A program made the position numbers and the translations under genes. From NCBI GenBank assembly GCA_027858995.1, contig JAQIBP010000088.1, forward strand, positions 43,038 through 107,037: a stretch of DNA of 64,000 bases, read 5' to 3'. Source of the stretch: Deltaproteobacteria bacterium. Its GTDB lineage: Bacteria > Desulfobacterota > Desulfobacteria > Desulfobacterales > Desulfobacteraceae. This document shows, piece by piece, positions 19,731-30,834 of this stretch; position 1 is the stretch's first letter; every line of letters starts with the position of its first letter. The notes under the pieces were generated by a model that saw only the letters and a program-made list of their open reading frames with translations, had not been told where the DNA came from and made no database searches.

Positions 19731-22172
19731 TTATTCCGGCAAATCTGCATTAAACAGATCAATAATAGTTTTGGAAATATTAGTATGCAGCTTTTTAATA
19801 TTCTTCTCTTTCAGGGTTCTATTTGCAGCTCTGTAAACAACCCTGAAGGATAAAGATTTTTTATTTTCAGAAAGAGTTTCTCCTTCAAAAACATCAAAAA
19901 GAGAAACTTGCTCAATCAATGATTGCTTTTGTGTAATTTTTTCAAATTGATTCAAAATTGCCCCAATGGTTACTGATTTCTCCACAATAATTGTAATATC
20001 CCTTGAGACAGAGGGAAATTTCGGCAGAAGCATTGCTGTAATATTCCCATGAATCAAAGCCTGTAAAGCTTTAAAATCCAGGTCAAAAACAAAGGCATCC
20101 TGCTTTAATCCATAATTTTTTAAAACCTTTTCATTGATTTGTCCAATAGTGCCAATCAGTGTATCACCTGATTTAACCAATGCTGCATATCCATTTTTAT
20201 AGTATGGGCAGGATTGATCTTCAATTTTTTCAAAACTTAAGTTTCCAATTATAAGTCCTTGCAAAAGGCCTTCCACCACACCTTTTAAATCAAAAAAATC
20301 AAACCTTTTCTTTTTTGAATACCATGATTGATCAGAACGATTCCCTGTTATCAAAGCTGCAACAACTTCTCTCTCTTCAGGCAGAGATCCCTTTTGGGTA
20401 GCAAAAAAAATTTTACCGATCTCAAATAGCTTCAGTGTGTCTGCCTGAAGGGAAATATTTTTTTTCATTGTTTCAAGAAGTCCTGGAATCAAAGAACTTC
20501 TTAAGACTGACATCTGATCAGAGATGGGGTTTAAAATGGTTTCGACCTCTCTTCTTTTATCTCTATCAGAGAGGTTCAAACGGTCACATGAGTTTTCATT
20601 AACAAAATTATAATTGATAGCTTCAAAAAAAGAGAATCCAGTCATTATTGATCCAATTTTTTCTCGAAGAGAAACTTTTTTATCCAAAAGCTTACCTTTT
20701 GCAGCAGCCATGGGATAACTTGTTTCAATGTTATTATATCCCCAGAGTCTTGCCACCTCTTCTGAAAGGTCTTCAGGCCTTGTAACATCTACTCTGAATG
20801 AAGGTATGCCAACTTTAAGCCATGCTTCATCTGTTTTCTCAACTTTGAAATCAACCGATTCAAGGATATGTCTGATTTCATGGACATCTAAATGTGTACC
20901 CAGCCGGCTGTTAAGGGCATTTGTATTTATATCAATTTCAGGTTGAGCCTGTTTTTGAGGGTATTCATCAATAATACCCTTTGCAATAGTTGTTGTATTG
21001 CAAACTTGAGCTATCAAAGTTAGGGCTCTATTTAGTGCATTGACTGTACCTTCAGGATCAACTCCACGCTCAAACCTGTGTGATGCATCTGTTGCAATAC
21101 CAGTTTCCTTTGCAGTTTTTCTGATTGAAACAGGATTAAAATATGCACTCTCCACCAGTACTGTTGTTGTGGAGTTTGAAATTTCTGAATTTTCACCCCC
21201 CATTACCCCGGCAAGAGCTACTGGCCCATCACCATCACAAATCATGAGCATATCAGGTTCAAGTTTATGATTTTTGTTATCAAGCGTGGTGAAATCCATA
21301 TCACTGCCCATCCTTTTAACAACAATCCTTCCCTCTGCAACACGGTCAAAGTCAAAAGCATGAAGGGGCTGGCCAGTTTCCATCATAACAAAATTCGTTA
21401 TATCAACAACATTATTTATGGGTGTAAGTCCTATGGATTCAAGTCTGTCCTGAAGCCAGAATGGTGAGGGTTCAATTTTAACATCCATTAAAAGACCTGC
21501 AGAATATCTCGGGCAAAGATCAGGATCACTGATTTGAACTTTGGCAGAATCATGGATTGAAATATCTCCTATTTTACCCTCTGGCAGTCTATAATCCGGA
21601 AATGTTACTTTTTGCTCTGGTTCCGTGAAAGCACCAACTTCACGGGCTATACCAATATAACTCAAACAATCGGGTCTATTGGGAGTCAAATCAACTTCAA
21701 AAACAATATCTGAAAGCTTTAAAGCTTCTTCAAGGGGTGTTCCCGGGACAAAATTGCCATCAAGATCCATAATTCCTGCGGCATCTGTCTCAAGTCTTAA
21801 TTCAGCTGCACTGCATAACATACCTGCAGATACTTCACCTCTAAGTTTACCCTTTTTTATTTTAAAATCTCCTGGAAGAACTGCTCCAGGGAGTGCGCAG
21901 GGCACAAACATACCTCCATACACATTAGGTGCGCCACAGACAATTTGAATAAGTTCATCTCCGCCTGCATCAACCTTACAGACAAATAATTTATCTGCAT
22001 TGGGATGTTGATTTACTTCAATCACCTTGGCTGCTACAATATTATCAAGATAATTATATCTCTCGTCCACTGCTTCTACTTCAAGACCTGCCATGGTCAA
22101 TTTTTCTGCGATTACTAAAGGATCGAGATCAACCTTAATATACTCTTTTAACCAGTTTAAACTTACTTTCAT
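19731..22172 (-). CDS. pheT: phenylalanine--tRNA ligase beta subunit
   Basis: MKVSLNWLKEYI..., full length. Confidence 0.97.
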   Translation of the reverse strand: MKVSLNWLKEYIKVDLDPLVIAEKLTMAGLEVEAVDERYNYLDNIVAAKVIEVNQHPNADKLFVCKVDAGGDELIQIVCGAPNVYGGMFVPCALPGAVLPGDFKIKKGKLRGEVSAGMLCSAAELRLETDAAGIMDLDGNFVPGTPLEEALKLSDIVFEVDLTPNRPDCLSYIGIAREVGAFTEPEQKVTFPDYRLPEGKIGDISIHDSAKVQISDPDLCPRYSAGLLMDVKIEPSPFWLQDRLESIGLTPINNVVDITNFVMMETGQPLHAFDFDRVAEGRIVVKRMGSDMDFTTLDNKNHKLEPDMLMICDGDGPVALAGVMGGENSEISNSTTTVLVESAYFNPVSIRKTAKETGIATDASHRFERGVDPEGTVNALNRALTLIAQVCNTTTIAKGIIDEYPQKQAQPEIDINTNALNSRLGTHLDVHEIRHILESVDFKVEKTDEAWLKVGIPSFRVDVTRPEDLSEEVARLWGYNNIETSYPMAAAKGKLLDKKVSLREKIGSIMTGFSFFEAINYNFVNENSCDRLNLSDRDKRREVETILNPISDQMSVLRSSLIPGLLETMKKNISLQADTLKLFEIGKIFFATQKGSLPEEREVVAALITGNRSDQSWYSKKKRFDFFDLKGVVEGLLQGLIIGNLSFEKIEDQSCPYYKNGYAALVKSGDTLIGTIGQINEKVLKNYGLKQDAFVFDLDFKALQALIHGNITAMLLPKFPSVSRDITIIVEKSVTIGAILNQFEKITQKQSLIEQVSLFDVFEGETLSENKKSLSFRVVYRAANRTLKEKNIKKLHTNISKTIIDLFNADLPE

Positions 22173-22174
22173 AA

Positions 22175-23182
22175 TTAAAACTGCCTTAAAAAACGAATAT
22201 CGTTTTCATAAAATTTTCTAATATCATCAATACCATATTTGAGCATGGCCATACGTTCGATGCCGACACCAAAAGCAAATCCGGTATATTTTTCTATATC
22301 ATATCCTACATTTTCAAAAACAGCAGGATGAACCATTCCGGAACCCAATATTTCAAGCCAACCTGTTTTTGAACAGATTCGGCAGCCTTTCCCCTTACAC
22401 ATTACACAACGGATATCGACTTCAGCACTTGGTTCGGTAAACGGGAAAAAGCTTGGCCTGAACCTTAGAGAGGTCTGTTTATCAAAAAACTGATGGATAA
22501 AAGTGGTCAAAATTCCTTTTAAGTCACCAAACGAAATGTTTTTGTCTACCATCAGGCCTTCGATTTGATAAAACATAGGGGTATGGGTAACATCTGAATC
22601 ACACCTGAAAACTTTTCCCGGTGAAATAATTCTTACCGGAGGTTTGGTCTCTTCCATAACTCGTGGCTGAGACGGGGATGTATGAGTTCTTAAAACAATA
22701 TTTTCAGACACATAAAAAGTGTCCTGCATATCCCTTGCAGGATGATATTTTGGAATATTCAAAGCCTCAAAATTATAATAGTCTGTCTCAACTTCAGGAC
22801 TTTCTGCAATATCAAACCCAAGCCTTAAAAAAATATCACAAATCTCATTTGCCACCTGGGTTATGGGATGGAGCGAACCTCTTTGAGCTGGCCGTCCTGG
22901 AAGTGTCACATCAATACCTGTAAAATCCTTACCATCGACACTCTCAAGCTTTGAAAAGGCATTTTTAAATACTTTTTCAAGTTTGCCTTTAAGAATATTC
23001 GCCCTCTTTCCAGCACTGGGACGCTGATCCTCTGGAAGCGCAGATATATTTCTCAAAAATCCAGTTAACACACCTTTTCGGCCAAGATATTTAATGGAAA
23101 GCTGTTCAAGCTGTTCTGAATTACCAGCCTGTTCTATACTCTCCAAAGCCTGCTTTTCAATATCAATAATATTATTCTGCAA
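22175..23182 (-). CDS. pheS: phenylalanine--tRNA ligase alpha subunit
   Basis: [45 protein letters not shown]. Confidence 0.97.
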   Translation of the reverse strand: MQNNIIDIEKQALESIEQAGNSEQLEQLSIKYLGRKGVLTGFLRNISALPEDQRPSAGKRANILKGKLEKVFKNAFSKLESVDGKDFTGIDVTLPGRPAQRGSLHPITQVANEICDIFLRLGFDIAESPEVETDYYNFEALNIPKYHPARDMQDTFYVSENIVLRTHTSPSQPRVMEETKPPVRIISPGKVFRCDSDVTHTPMFYQIEGLMVDKNISFGDLKGILTTFIHQFFDKQTSLRFRPSFFPFTEPSAEVDIRCVMCKGKGCRICSKTGWLEILGSGMVHPAVFENVGYDIEKYTGFAFGVGIERMAMLKYGIDDIRKFYENDIRFLRQF

Positions 23183-23199
23183 AACACCCTCTCAGATGG

Positions 23200-23550
23200 T
23201 TATAGTTTTGCTGTGGCAAGTGATGCAAGTTGGGAAAAAGCAGTGGGGTCAGAAATTGCAAGGTCAGCCAATACTTTTCTATCAAGTTCACTACCTGCCA
23301 ATTTAAGACCATTTATAAATTTACTGTATGACAGATCATTCATCCTTGCAGCTGCATTAATCCTTACGATCCAAAGTTTTCTAAAATCTCTTTTCCGTGT
23401 TCTTCTATCCCGATATGCGTACATCAACGCTTTATCAACAGCATCTGCAGCTGTGCGGTATAATTTACTTCTTCCGCCTCTAAAGCCCCTTGCAAGTTTA
23501 AGCACTTTATTTCTACGCCTTCTTGCTTTAAAACCTCTTTTAACTCTCAT
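23200..23550 (-). CDS. rplT: 50S ribosomal protein L20
   Basis: L20 sequence. Confidence 0.97.
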   Translation of the reverse strand: MRVKRGFKARRRRNKVLKLARGFRGGRSKLYRTAADAVDKALMYAYRDRRTRKRDFRKLWIVRINAAARMNDLSYSKFINGLKLAGSELDRKVLADLAISDPTAFSQLASLATAKL

Positions 23551-23739
23551 TGTTCAAACTCCTCAACTCTTTATAATCTATATTTTTGCAACCAAACCTC
23601 ATTGCAAATTTGATCTCTCTCCATAACTGTTATGAAGCCCGGAATCACAACAAAGAATGAAACTTGATTAAAATATCTGTTCTCCTGTTTCCAGTCTCCG
23701 GTTTCTATTTTTTAGTCTCTAATTTCTAGTTTAGTGTTC

Positions 23740-23937
23740 CTATCCATTGGGCAGCAAGCGCCGGACCTCTTTTGTATTATCCTTACAAATCATCTGATCC
23801 AGCCTGTAAGATCTTTTTCTCTTAGTGGTTTTCTTGGTTAATATATGACTGGAATGGGATTTCCTGAATTTATATTTCCCTGATCCTGTCTTTTTAAAAC
23901 GCTTGGCAGCTGCTCTGCATGTTTTAATTTTTGGCAT
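23740..23937 (-). CDS. rpmI: 50S ribosomal protein L35
   Basis: L35 sequence. Confidence 0.96.
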   Translation of the reverse strand: MPKIKTCRAAAKRFKKTGSGKYKFRKSHSSHILTKKTTKRKRSYRLDQMICKDNTKEVRRLLPNG

Positions 23938-24091
23938 TTTATCCTCTCCATATTTTACAATTTACAAAAAAAGATGGTGGTATCTTATTAAAAACGCACG
24001 ATACACCACCATACATTTACTTATCAAAACCCATGAACAAAACAGTGTCCATTGGCTTCTATATATTTTTAAGCACTTTTTCGGTCAGACA

Positions 24092-24613
24092 CTATTTAGG
24101 TCCCAAAATCATAGTAATAACCCGGCCTTCATTTTTAGGAGTCTGCTCAACCTGTGCAAACTCTTCAGTCATGGCAACAACCTTTTCCAAAACCACGTGG
24201 GCCTGCTCTCTAAGAATAAATTCCCTGCCTCTGAACACCATTGTAACTTTTACCTTATCATTGTTACCGATAAATTTTTCAATATGCCGGGCTTTGGTTT
24301 CAAGGTCATGGTTATCTGTTTTGGGTCGTACCTTTATTTCCTTTATCTGGGTACTTTTTTGTTTGCGTTTAGCCTCTTGCTTTTTTTTGGTCTGTTCGTA
24401 CTTGTATTTCCCAAAATCCATTATCTTGCATACAGGCGGATTTACCCCGGGTGACACCTCAACCAAGTCAAGAGCCTCTTCGCCGGCAACCTTTAATGCT
24501 TCGTCAATGGGCAAGATACCTATCTGCTCACCATCAGAGCCTATAACACGAACCTGGCTTGCTCTGATTCCCCTATTCACACTTGTCTGGTTCTGTCTTC
24601 CTCGCTTAACTAT
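24092..24613 (-). CDS. infC: translation initiation factor IF-3, probable AUA start
   Basis: NRGIRASQVRVIG...; in-frame ATA at 24613 preceded by GGAGG with 7-nt spacing. Confidence 0.9.
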   Translation of the reverse strand: MVKRGRQNQTSVNRGIRASQVRVIGSDGEQIGILPIDEALKVAGEEALDLVEVSPGVNPPVCKIMDFGKYKYEQTKKKQEAKRKQKSTQIKEIKVRPKTDNHDLETKARHIEKFIGNNDKVKVTMVFRGREFILREQAHVVLEKVVAMTEEFAQVEQTPKNEGRVITMILGPK

Positions 24614-24702
24614 TTTTACACCTCCTGCAACTACATAATGCTAAATTAATAGAACAAGTATAACCCTACAATAATAGTAGCTTGTACAAAAAAATGCAAG
24701 CA

Positions 24703-25290
24703 CTATTTGTTTTGATCCCTTTTTATCTTTTTTTGTTCAAGGGTGTATCTCTCCAAATAACTGTTCTTCCAATACAAATTTGTCTCTTTATTAAAAAAAT
24801 CATAGAAAAGATCAAGACTTTTTTGCCGTAAGACCCCTGGAATAACATCAATCTTAGCTTTTGCGTATAAAGGGGGTAATTTTTTCAAATCACACTTAGT
24901 TCCACCTCCCATTGGGTCTTCATAGGCATATACTATTGTATTTATACCTGACAGGAGGATTGCCCCAAAGCACATCAGGCATGGCTCCATGGTTGAAAAA
25001 AGAGTTAAATTCCCAAATGTAATTGGTCTGCTGCCAGCTTCAATCTGTTTTAAAGCTCTTATCTCAGCATGATCGGTTTCACTGAAAATATGCTGACCAT
25101 TAGCAGTTCCACTCCTTGCGCCATTGGCAATTACTTTTCCAGCCTCCACAATCACACATCCAACCGGGAATTCACCCTTGTTAAATACTTTTTTTGCCTG
25201 TTCCAATGCCAGGCCCATATAATATTTGTAGTCCAAATCAGACCTCTTCTCTTTAAAAATGATTTTGCAAAAATGCTCCCTGCAAAACAA
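24703..25290 (-). CDS. nucleoside deaminase (CDA fold)
   Basis: HAEIRAL and PCLMC zinc motifs. Confidence 0.85.
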   Translation of the reverse strand: MFCREHFCKIIFKEKRSDLDYKYYMGLALEQAKKVFNKGEFPVGCVIVEAGKVIANGARSGTANGQHIFSETDHAEIRALKQIEAGSRPITFGNLTLFSTMEPCLMCFGAILLSGINTIVYAYEDPMGGGTKCDLKKLPPLYAKAKIDVIPGVLRQKSLDLFYDFFNKETNLYWKNSYLERYTLEQKKIKRDQNK

Positions 25291-25470
25291 ATTTCGAACT
25301 GCAGTTATAAATGCTTACTCTTCCAACATCCTTTTTTGTTAGAAAATTGTTGATAAATAAGTTTCTATTGTGTAACAATCTTTCGACATGCTGTTACAAA
25401 AATATTAAACTGATTTTCTAATAATTTTATTACATTTTATTAAATTTCAAGATTTATTCAATACTAATTT

Positions 25471-26580
25471 ATGGAAAAAGAAGAAATATACATAAAAAAA
25501 GTGGTCTCAAACAAAAATTTTTGTGTCAGGGAACAATTCCAGATTAGAGAAAAAAGTTTTTTATCAAAATTTGGTGCACTGAGCAGTAAAGCGAAACGTA
25601 GAGATGAAACAAAAAACAGGTGCAATATCAGAACACCTTTCCAGCTTGACAGAGACAGTATTGTATATTCCAACGCTTTCAGGCGTTTAAAGCACAAAAC
25701 ACAGGTTTTCCTCTCTCCCCTTGGTGACCACTATCGAACCCGGCTTACCCACACACTTGAAGTGGTGGAAATTTCAAGAAATATTGCAAGAGCCATGCGT
25801 CTTAATGAAGACCTTGCAGAAGCCATTGCTCTAGGCCATGATCTGGGCCACACACCTTTTGGCCATGGTGGTGAAACTGCTCTTATAGAGGTTTATTCCC
25901 CTCATTTTTCACACTCTGACCAAAGTTTAAGAGTGGTGGATTCCCTTGAAAATCGAGGTAAAGGTCTTAATCTGACTCTTGAAGTCAGAGACGGAATCCT
26001 CAAACATTCCAAAGGGTTTGGAAATATCATTCCGTCAACCCCTGGAGAGACTGCCATCACTATTGAAGGAAGAATAGTTAGGATAGCAGATATTATAGCC
26101 TATTTAAACCATGACCTTGACGATGCTTTAAGGGGCAAAGTCGTAAAACCGGCTGATGTGCCTGACATATGTGTTCAAAAGCTTGGGAAAACACACTCCG
26201 AGAGAGCCAGCATAATGATTGAAGAGTTAGTGTATAACTCTGGCCAAAAAAATGATAAATTTATCCTGAATATGGGCCAAGAGACCTTCAACGCAATGAT
26301 AATACTGCGCAAATTTTTATATGACAAGGTTTATAGGTCACCTGTAGTCCATAATGAATTTTTAAAAGCTAAAAAAATAATCATAGGTCTTTACAATTAC
26401 TTCTTAGATAACCCTGATGCCATGCAAAAAGAGCTGGAAAAAATGGAAATGGCTTCATGGGATTTTTCAAAAAACAAGCTTAAACGCTCTGTTTGCGATT
26501 TAATTGCAAGCATGACCGATCGTTATGCCCTGGATCTTTACTCCAGGCTTTTTTTCCCAAATCATTTTCCCCTGGCATAA
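25471..26580 (+). CDS. deoxyguanosinetriphosphate triphosphohydrolase-like (HD domain)
   Basis: FRRLKHKTQVF, TRLTHTLEV, GHDLGHTPFGHGGE. Confidence 0.93.
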   Translation: MEKEEIYIKKVVSNKNFCVREQFQIREKSFLSKFGALSSKAKRRDETKNRCNIRTPFQLDRDSIVYSNAFRRLKHKTQVFLSPLGDHYRTRLTHTLEVVEISRNIARAMRLNEDLAEAIALGHDLGHTPFGHGGETALIEVYSPHFSHSDQSLRVVDSLENRGKGLNLTLEVRDGILKHSKGFGNIIPSTPGETAITIEGRIVRIADIIAYLNHDLDDALRGKVVKPADVPDICVQKLGKTHSERASIMIEELVYNSGQKNDKFILNMGQETFNAMIILRKFLYDKVYRSPVVHNEFLKAKKIIIGLYNYFLDNPDAMQKELEKMEMASWDFSKNKLKRSVCDLIASMTDRYALDLYSRLFFPNHFPLA

Positions 26581-26584
26581 TATA

Positions 26585-27139
26585 ATGACAGCTGCAATCT
26601 TTAAACCCCTTATAAACCTTTTTGATGCAATGGATAAAACCTGGAATAAAATTGCTGCAGATTACTCTTTTCACTGTAACGGCTGTGAGGACAATTGCTG
26701 TAAATCCCTCTTTTTTCATCATACATATATTGAAAAACACTACCTGCTCCACGGTTTTAATGCACTTGATCACAGCAAGAAAGAGATAATCTTAAACAGA
26801 GCCAGAGAGTATTGCAATAAAACCTTTAACCAGGCCAAGGAAATTAAAAGCCTTAAAATATACTGCCCTCTCAATGAAAACAATCTTTGTCTCTTATACC
26901 GGTTCAGGCCAATGATATGCAGGCTTCATGGTTTACCCCACGAGCTTAACAGACCTGGATACCAACCTGTCAAGAGCCCGGGTTGCCATGCTGGACTATT
27001 TAATGATAAACAATATATAAAATTTGACAGAACACCTTTTTATGAAAAAATGGCTCAAATAGAAGCTGATTATGGAAAAGAGATTAAGATGAGAGGTAAG
27101 ATCAAAGAGAGTGTTGCTCAAATGCTGATTTCACAATAA
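26585..27139 (+). CDS. YkgJ-type cysteine-cluster protein
   Basis: FHCNGCEDNCCKS...CPLNENNLCLLYRFRPMICRLHG. Confidence 0.7.
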   Translation: MTAAIFKPLINLFDAMDKTWNKIAADYSFHCNGCEDNCCKSLFFHHTYIEKHYLLHGFNALDHSKKEIILNRAREYCNKTFNQAKEIKSLKIYCPLNENNLCLLYRFRPMICRLHGLPHELNRPGYQPVKSPGCHAGLFNDKQYIKFDRTPFYEKMAQIEADYGKEIKMRGKIKESVAQMLISQ

Positions 27140-27248
27140 CTGCCATGGGCAGACCTGGTCTTTTGCCAAGGTTTGTCCACAACACAATATCAAAGAGTTA
27201 TAAAATTTAATTTACTCTTTCATATAAATACTATACTACAAGGATCAC

Positions 27249-28229
27249 ATGGATACTCAAGAAAAACAGATAGTCACCATTGGAGGCGGAAGCGGTCAAT
27301 TCATTTTTTTATCAGGATTGAGAGACCTTGAAAACATACAGGCAACTGCCATTGTTTCCATGGTGGATTCCGGGGGAAGCACCGGCAGGTTAAGAGATGA
27401 ATTTGGTATTCTTCCTCCGGGAGATATTTTAAAATGTATCCTTGCATTGTCGCCATACCAGGATACCTGCCGCTCTATCCTGCTTAAACGTTTCCAAAAA
27501 GACCGCCGCCTTGCAGGTCACAGTGCCGGTAACATGCTTTTAACAATGCTTTCAAGATATACGGGGAATTTCCCTGCAGGGGTGACTGCACTTGCTGAAA
27601 TACTTGATGTGGACGGGACTATACTTCCTGTTACAATTGACAGGGCAACCCTGGTAGCGGAGCTTACCAGCGGGCAGAGGATATATGGTGAGGAGGCCAT
27701 TGATCTGCCAAGGGGGAACCAGCGTGAACAGATAAAAGATGTATTCCTTGTTCCACACCATAATTCCTCCATCTCTGTTTACCCACCTGTTTTAAAAGCA
27801 ATTGAAAAGGCAGACTATATTTTCATCGGACCTGGTGATCTGTTTACCAGTATTATACCCAATCTTATTGTGCCGGGAGTTAAAAAAGCCCTGCAAAACA
27901 CATCTGCAAAAATATATTTCACCATTAATATAATGACCAAATTTGGGGAAACCCACAATTTTACAGGTAGAGATTTTGTTACAAACTTAGAGGAACGCCT
28001 TGGACGGGAAGTTGATGGAATAATCGGTAACAAAACAAGACCCGTACAAAAAATCCTTGATAACTATCTTGAACAAAAATCAAAGTTTGTTAATATAGAT
28101 ACAACAAAGCCATTCTGGAATCACCGAAAAATACACATGGAAGATATCCTTGATGTCAATTCAATGATTGTCAGGCATGATTCCAAAAAGCTTGCTGATA
28201 TTATTCTAAGGATTATCCACAAAACTTAG
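27249..28229 (+). CDS. YvcK/CofD-family protein
   Basis: TIGGGSGQF, MVDSGGSTGRLRDEFGILPPGDILKC. Confidence 0.85.
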   Translation: MDTQEKQIVTIGGGSGQFIFLSGLRDLENIQATAIVSMVDSGGSTGRLRDEFGILPPGDILKCILALSPYQDTCRSILLKRFQKDRRLAGHSAGNMLLTMLSRYTGNFPAGVTALAEILDVDGTILPVTIDRATLVAELTSGQRIYGEEAIDLPRGNQREQIKDVFLVPHHNSSISVYPPVLKAIEKADYIFIGPGDLFTSIIPNLIVPGVKKALQNTSAKIYFTINIMTKFGETHNFTGRDFVTNLEERLGREVDGIIGNKTRPVQKILDNYLEQKSKFVNIDTTKPFWNHRKIHMEDILDVNSMIVRHDSKKLADIILRIIHKT

Positions 28230-28277
28230 AAACATTCTCATAAACCTGTTTCGATTCAGGGAAGGCTGGCTGGATAA

Positions 28278-29096
28278 TTACACAATCCCTTTGGGCATGG
28301 GAGGAACCTTCTCCCCTGCCAGGATAAATCCTCCGTCAAGTCTTAAAATGCTTCCTGTCATATAGGGAGCATCCTGGATGATAAAGAGGCAGGCTTTGAC
28401 CACATCATCTATTGTACCTGTTCGATTAACAAGGGTATGATTGATCAATGACTGCTTTTCACTATCGGTGAGAACTTCTCTCCATCCCCGGGTATTTTGT
28501 GCATGCCGGGTTTCAAAAATTCCCAGCATAATTTCATTGACCCTGATATTTGGAGCTCCCATACGTGCCCAGGTTTCAGTCAGAGAAGATATTCCTCTGT
28601 TGGCAGCTGCATATCCATCATTAAAAACAAGGGCAGCAGGACCTGACCGCCCTACAATGGCAGCTATGGAAGATATATTGATTACTACAGCTTCCTGAGA
28701 TTTTTTCAGCAAAGGTAAAACAGCTGTAAACACCCATTGTTTAGCTTTAAGCGTGGTTTCAATTTCCAGATCCCATTGATCTTTAATATATTCACCATGA
28801 ACCGTTGGCCATCCACCGCGTTCAATATTATTTATCAAAATATCTAAGCGCCCATATTTTTTTTCAATGTTCATGGCAAGGCTTTCAATATCTTTAATAT
28901 TGCGCAGATCAGCTGTGATAATCATATTTTCTGCTCTGGATGCATTAAAATCTCTCTCCATCTTTTCAAAGGAATCTTCCCAGTCATGGCGTGTCAATAC
29001 AAGTTCTGCTCCCTTTTTTGCAAGGCCAAGACCGATTCCTTTTCCTATACCCTTCACAGCCCCGAGAACCAGAGCAATTTTGCCTTTAATCTGCAT
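28278..29096 (-). CDS. SDR-family oxidoreductase
   Basis: LVLGAVKGIGKGIG, NISS, C-terminal LDGG. Confidence 0.85.
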   Translation of the reverse strand: MQIKGKIALVLGAVKGIGKGIGLGLAKKGAELVLTRHDWEDSFEKMERDFNASRAENMIITADLRNIKDIESLAMNIEKKYGRLDILINNIERGGWPTVHGEYIKDQWDLEIETTLKAKQWVFTAVLPLLKKSQEAVVINISSIAAIVGRSGPAALVFNDGYAAANRGISSLTETWARMGAPNIRVNEIMLGIFETRHAQNTRGWREVLTDSEKQSLINHTLVNRTGTIDDVVKACLFIIQDAPYMTGSILRLDGGFILAGEKVPPMPKGIV

Positions 29097-29101
29097 AGAA
29101 T

Positions 29102-29845
29102 TTACTCTCCAAAGATCATTTTTATACCAAACAGCGTATGTTTTACCCACTCAAGTCCAAGATTCAATAATACTTCATTATCTTTTTTAATTTTTTCTTT
29201 ATGATCTTCAGGGATATTGAATTTATCTAAAAGGTTTTTTTCAAAAATCTGCTCCCTGAACTCATCCAGATCATACAAAGCCATATAAAATTTATCAGCT
29301 GCTGCACCTTCGAGTTTACCGGGCAGGATCTGGTTTTTAAGGCTGATCAACTCTATAAGTTTATCATTCTCTTTATTGTGCTTATCCACATTCTGGCCCT
29401 TAAGCCACTCTTTAACTTTCTGGCTGGGTTTTTTCCCAAACCCTTTGCAGTGAGGCTCTTCAATGAGCGCAAAATATTCACTGATCTCCCCTGTCTCCCT
29501 GGACCTTGCAATTGCACGGGCCAGGGGATACATGCGGCAGGATGCAGGCCGATCTTGATAAACAGAACATCCTTTTGGAGTCACAAAAGGGCACTCATGT
29601 CTTTTCCCTGGATTGGGTTTAAATTCAACCACAGGCAGACCAGACTCAGGGCCGTAATGCAAAGATGTATATGTTTTTAAAAAATCCTGCGATGATATGC
29701 CAAGAGAATTTTTCAATCTTAAAACATCATAAGGAGTCAAAGCCTGATTAAGGTCACGGCAGCATTCATTAAAGCATTCATTTTCAAAAGAACAATTAAA
29801 ATTCATCAGATTTTTAAGATCAATCGGTACCATCTCTTCCGACAT
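29102..29845 (-). CDS. YkgJ-family cysteine-cluster protein
   Basis: CSFENECFNECCRDLNQALTPYDVLRL...CPFVTPKGCSVYQDRPASCRMYPL. Confidence 0.85.
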   Translation of the reverse strand: MSEEMVPIDLKNLMNFNCSFENECFNECCRDLNQALTPYDVLRLKNSLGISSQDFLKTYTSLHYGPESGLPVVEFKPNPGKRHECPFVTPKGCSVYQDRPASCRMYPLARAIARSRETGEISEYFALIEEPHCKGFGKKPSQKVKEWLKGQNVDKHNKENDKLIELISLKNQILPGKLEGAAADKFYMALYDLDEFREQIFEKNLLDKFNIPEDHKEKIKKDNEVLLNLGLEWVKHTLFGIKMIFGE

Positions 29846-30347
29846 TTTATCTCCTTTTTATACAATTCTTAAGTTTCTGACCTTTAGGTTATTTTTATGT
29901 TTAACTTTGAATTAAGGATAATTCATCGTTTAAAATTTTGTCTAATTCATTTTTACCAATTCTCCATGCACAATTTAAATTATCAATTATCAATTATCCT
30001 TTCAAATTACCAGCCCCTTTTAAATCTCTCTGTTTACCATATATTGTATCACATCACTTGACATATAGATATATATTGTGACTCTTAGAACAAATAGAGA
30101 TATTTGAAAACAGTGGTGTTTTTTAAAAAAAATTTTCTTTATAAATACATCTTGACAAACTCAGTAAGAGGGTGTTATTCCGATTTTGAAAATATATTTA
30201 GCGGTATATATTTCCTTTGACATGAAAATAAAATTTAAGAATTACCAAACCGGACAGCAAAAAATATAATCTGCCCGGTTTAGATAAGATAGTAGCACAA
30301 CGGTATTGTGCATTTTTGATTAACTTATATTAATGGAGGTATTTTAA

Positions 30348-30785
30348 ATGCCATCTTTTGTAATTGCAGAAAAATGTGACGGCTGCAAAGGCGGGGATAA
30401 GACAGCATGTATGTACATCTGTCCCAATGACCTGATGGTTCTTGAACCTAACGAAATGAAAGCATATAACCAGGAACCAGATCAATGCTGGGAATGTTTT
30501 TCATGTGTAAAAATCTGTCCTACTCAGGCAATTGAGGTTAGAGGATACTCAGACTTTGTACCAATGGGAGGCTCTACTGTTCCCATGATGGGTACTGAGG
30601 ATGTTATGTGGACATGTAAATTTAGAAACGGAGTTATCAAACGTTTTAAATTTCCCATCAGAACAACTCCTGAAGGTGAAGCTAATGCATATCTTGACCT
30701 TAAAGGTAAAGATCTTGACAGTGGGCTGCTTTCAACACAGGAAGCAGATGGTTATGAACTCAAAGCTCCAACCGAGCTTGTATAA
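30348..30785 (+). CDS. aprB: adenylylsulfate reductase beta subunit
   Basis: MPSFVIAEKCDGCKGGDKTACMYICPNDLM. Confidence 0.97.
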   Translation: MPSFVIAEKCDGCKGGDKTACMYICPNDLMVLEPNEMKAYNQEPDQCWECFSCVKICPTQAIEVRGYSDFVPMGGSTVPMMGTEDVMWTCKFRNGVIKRFKFPIRTTPEGEANAYLDLKGKDLDSGLLSTQEADGYELKAPTELV

Positions 30786-30834
30786 CTTTATTGTCAACCA
30801 TTTAATTTGATACTAATAATTTTGGAGGTATATA

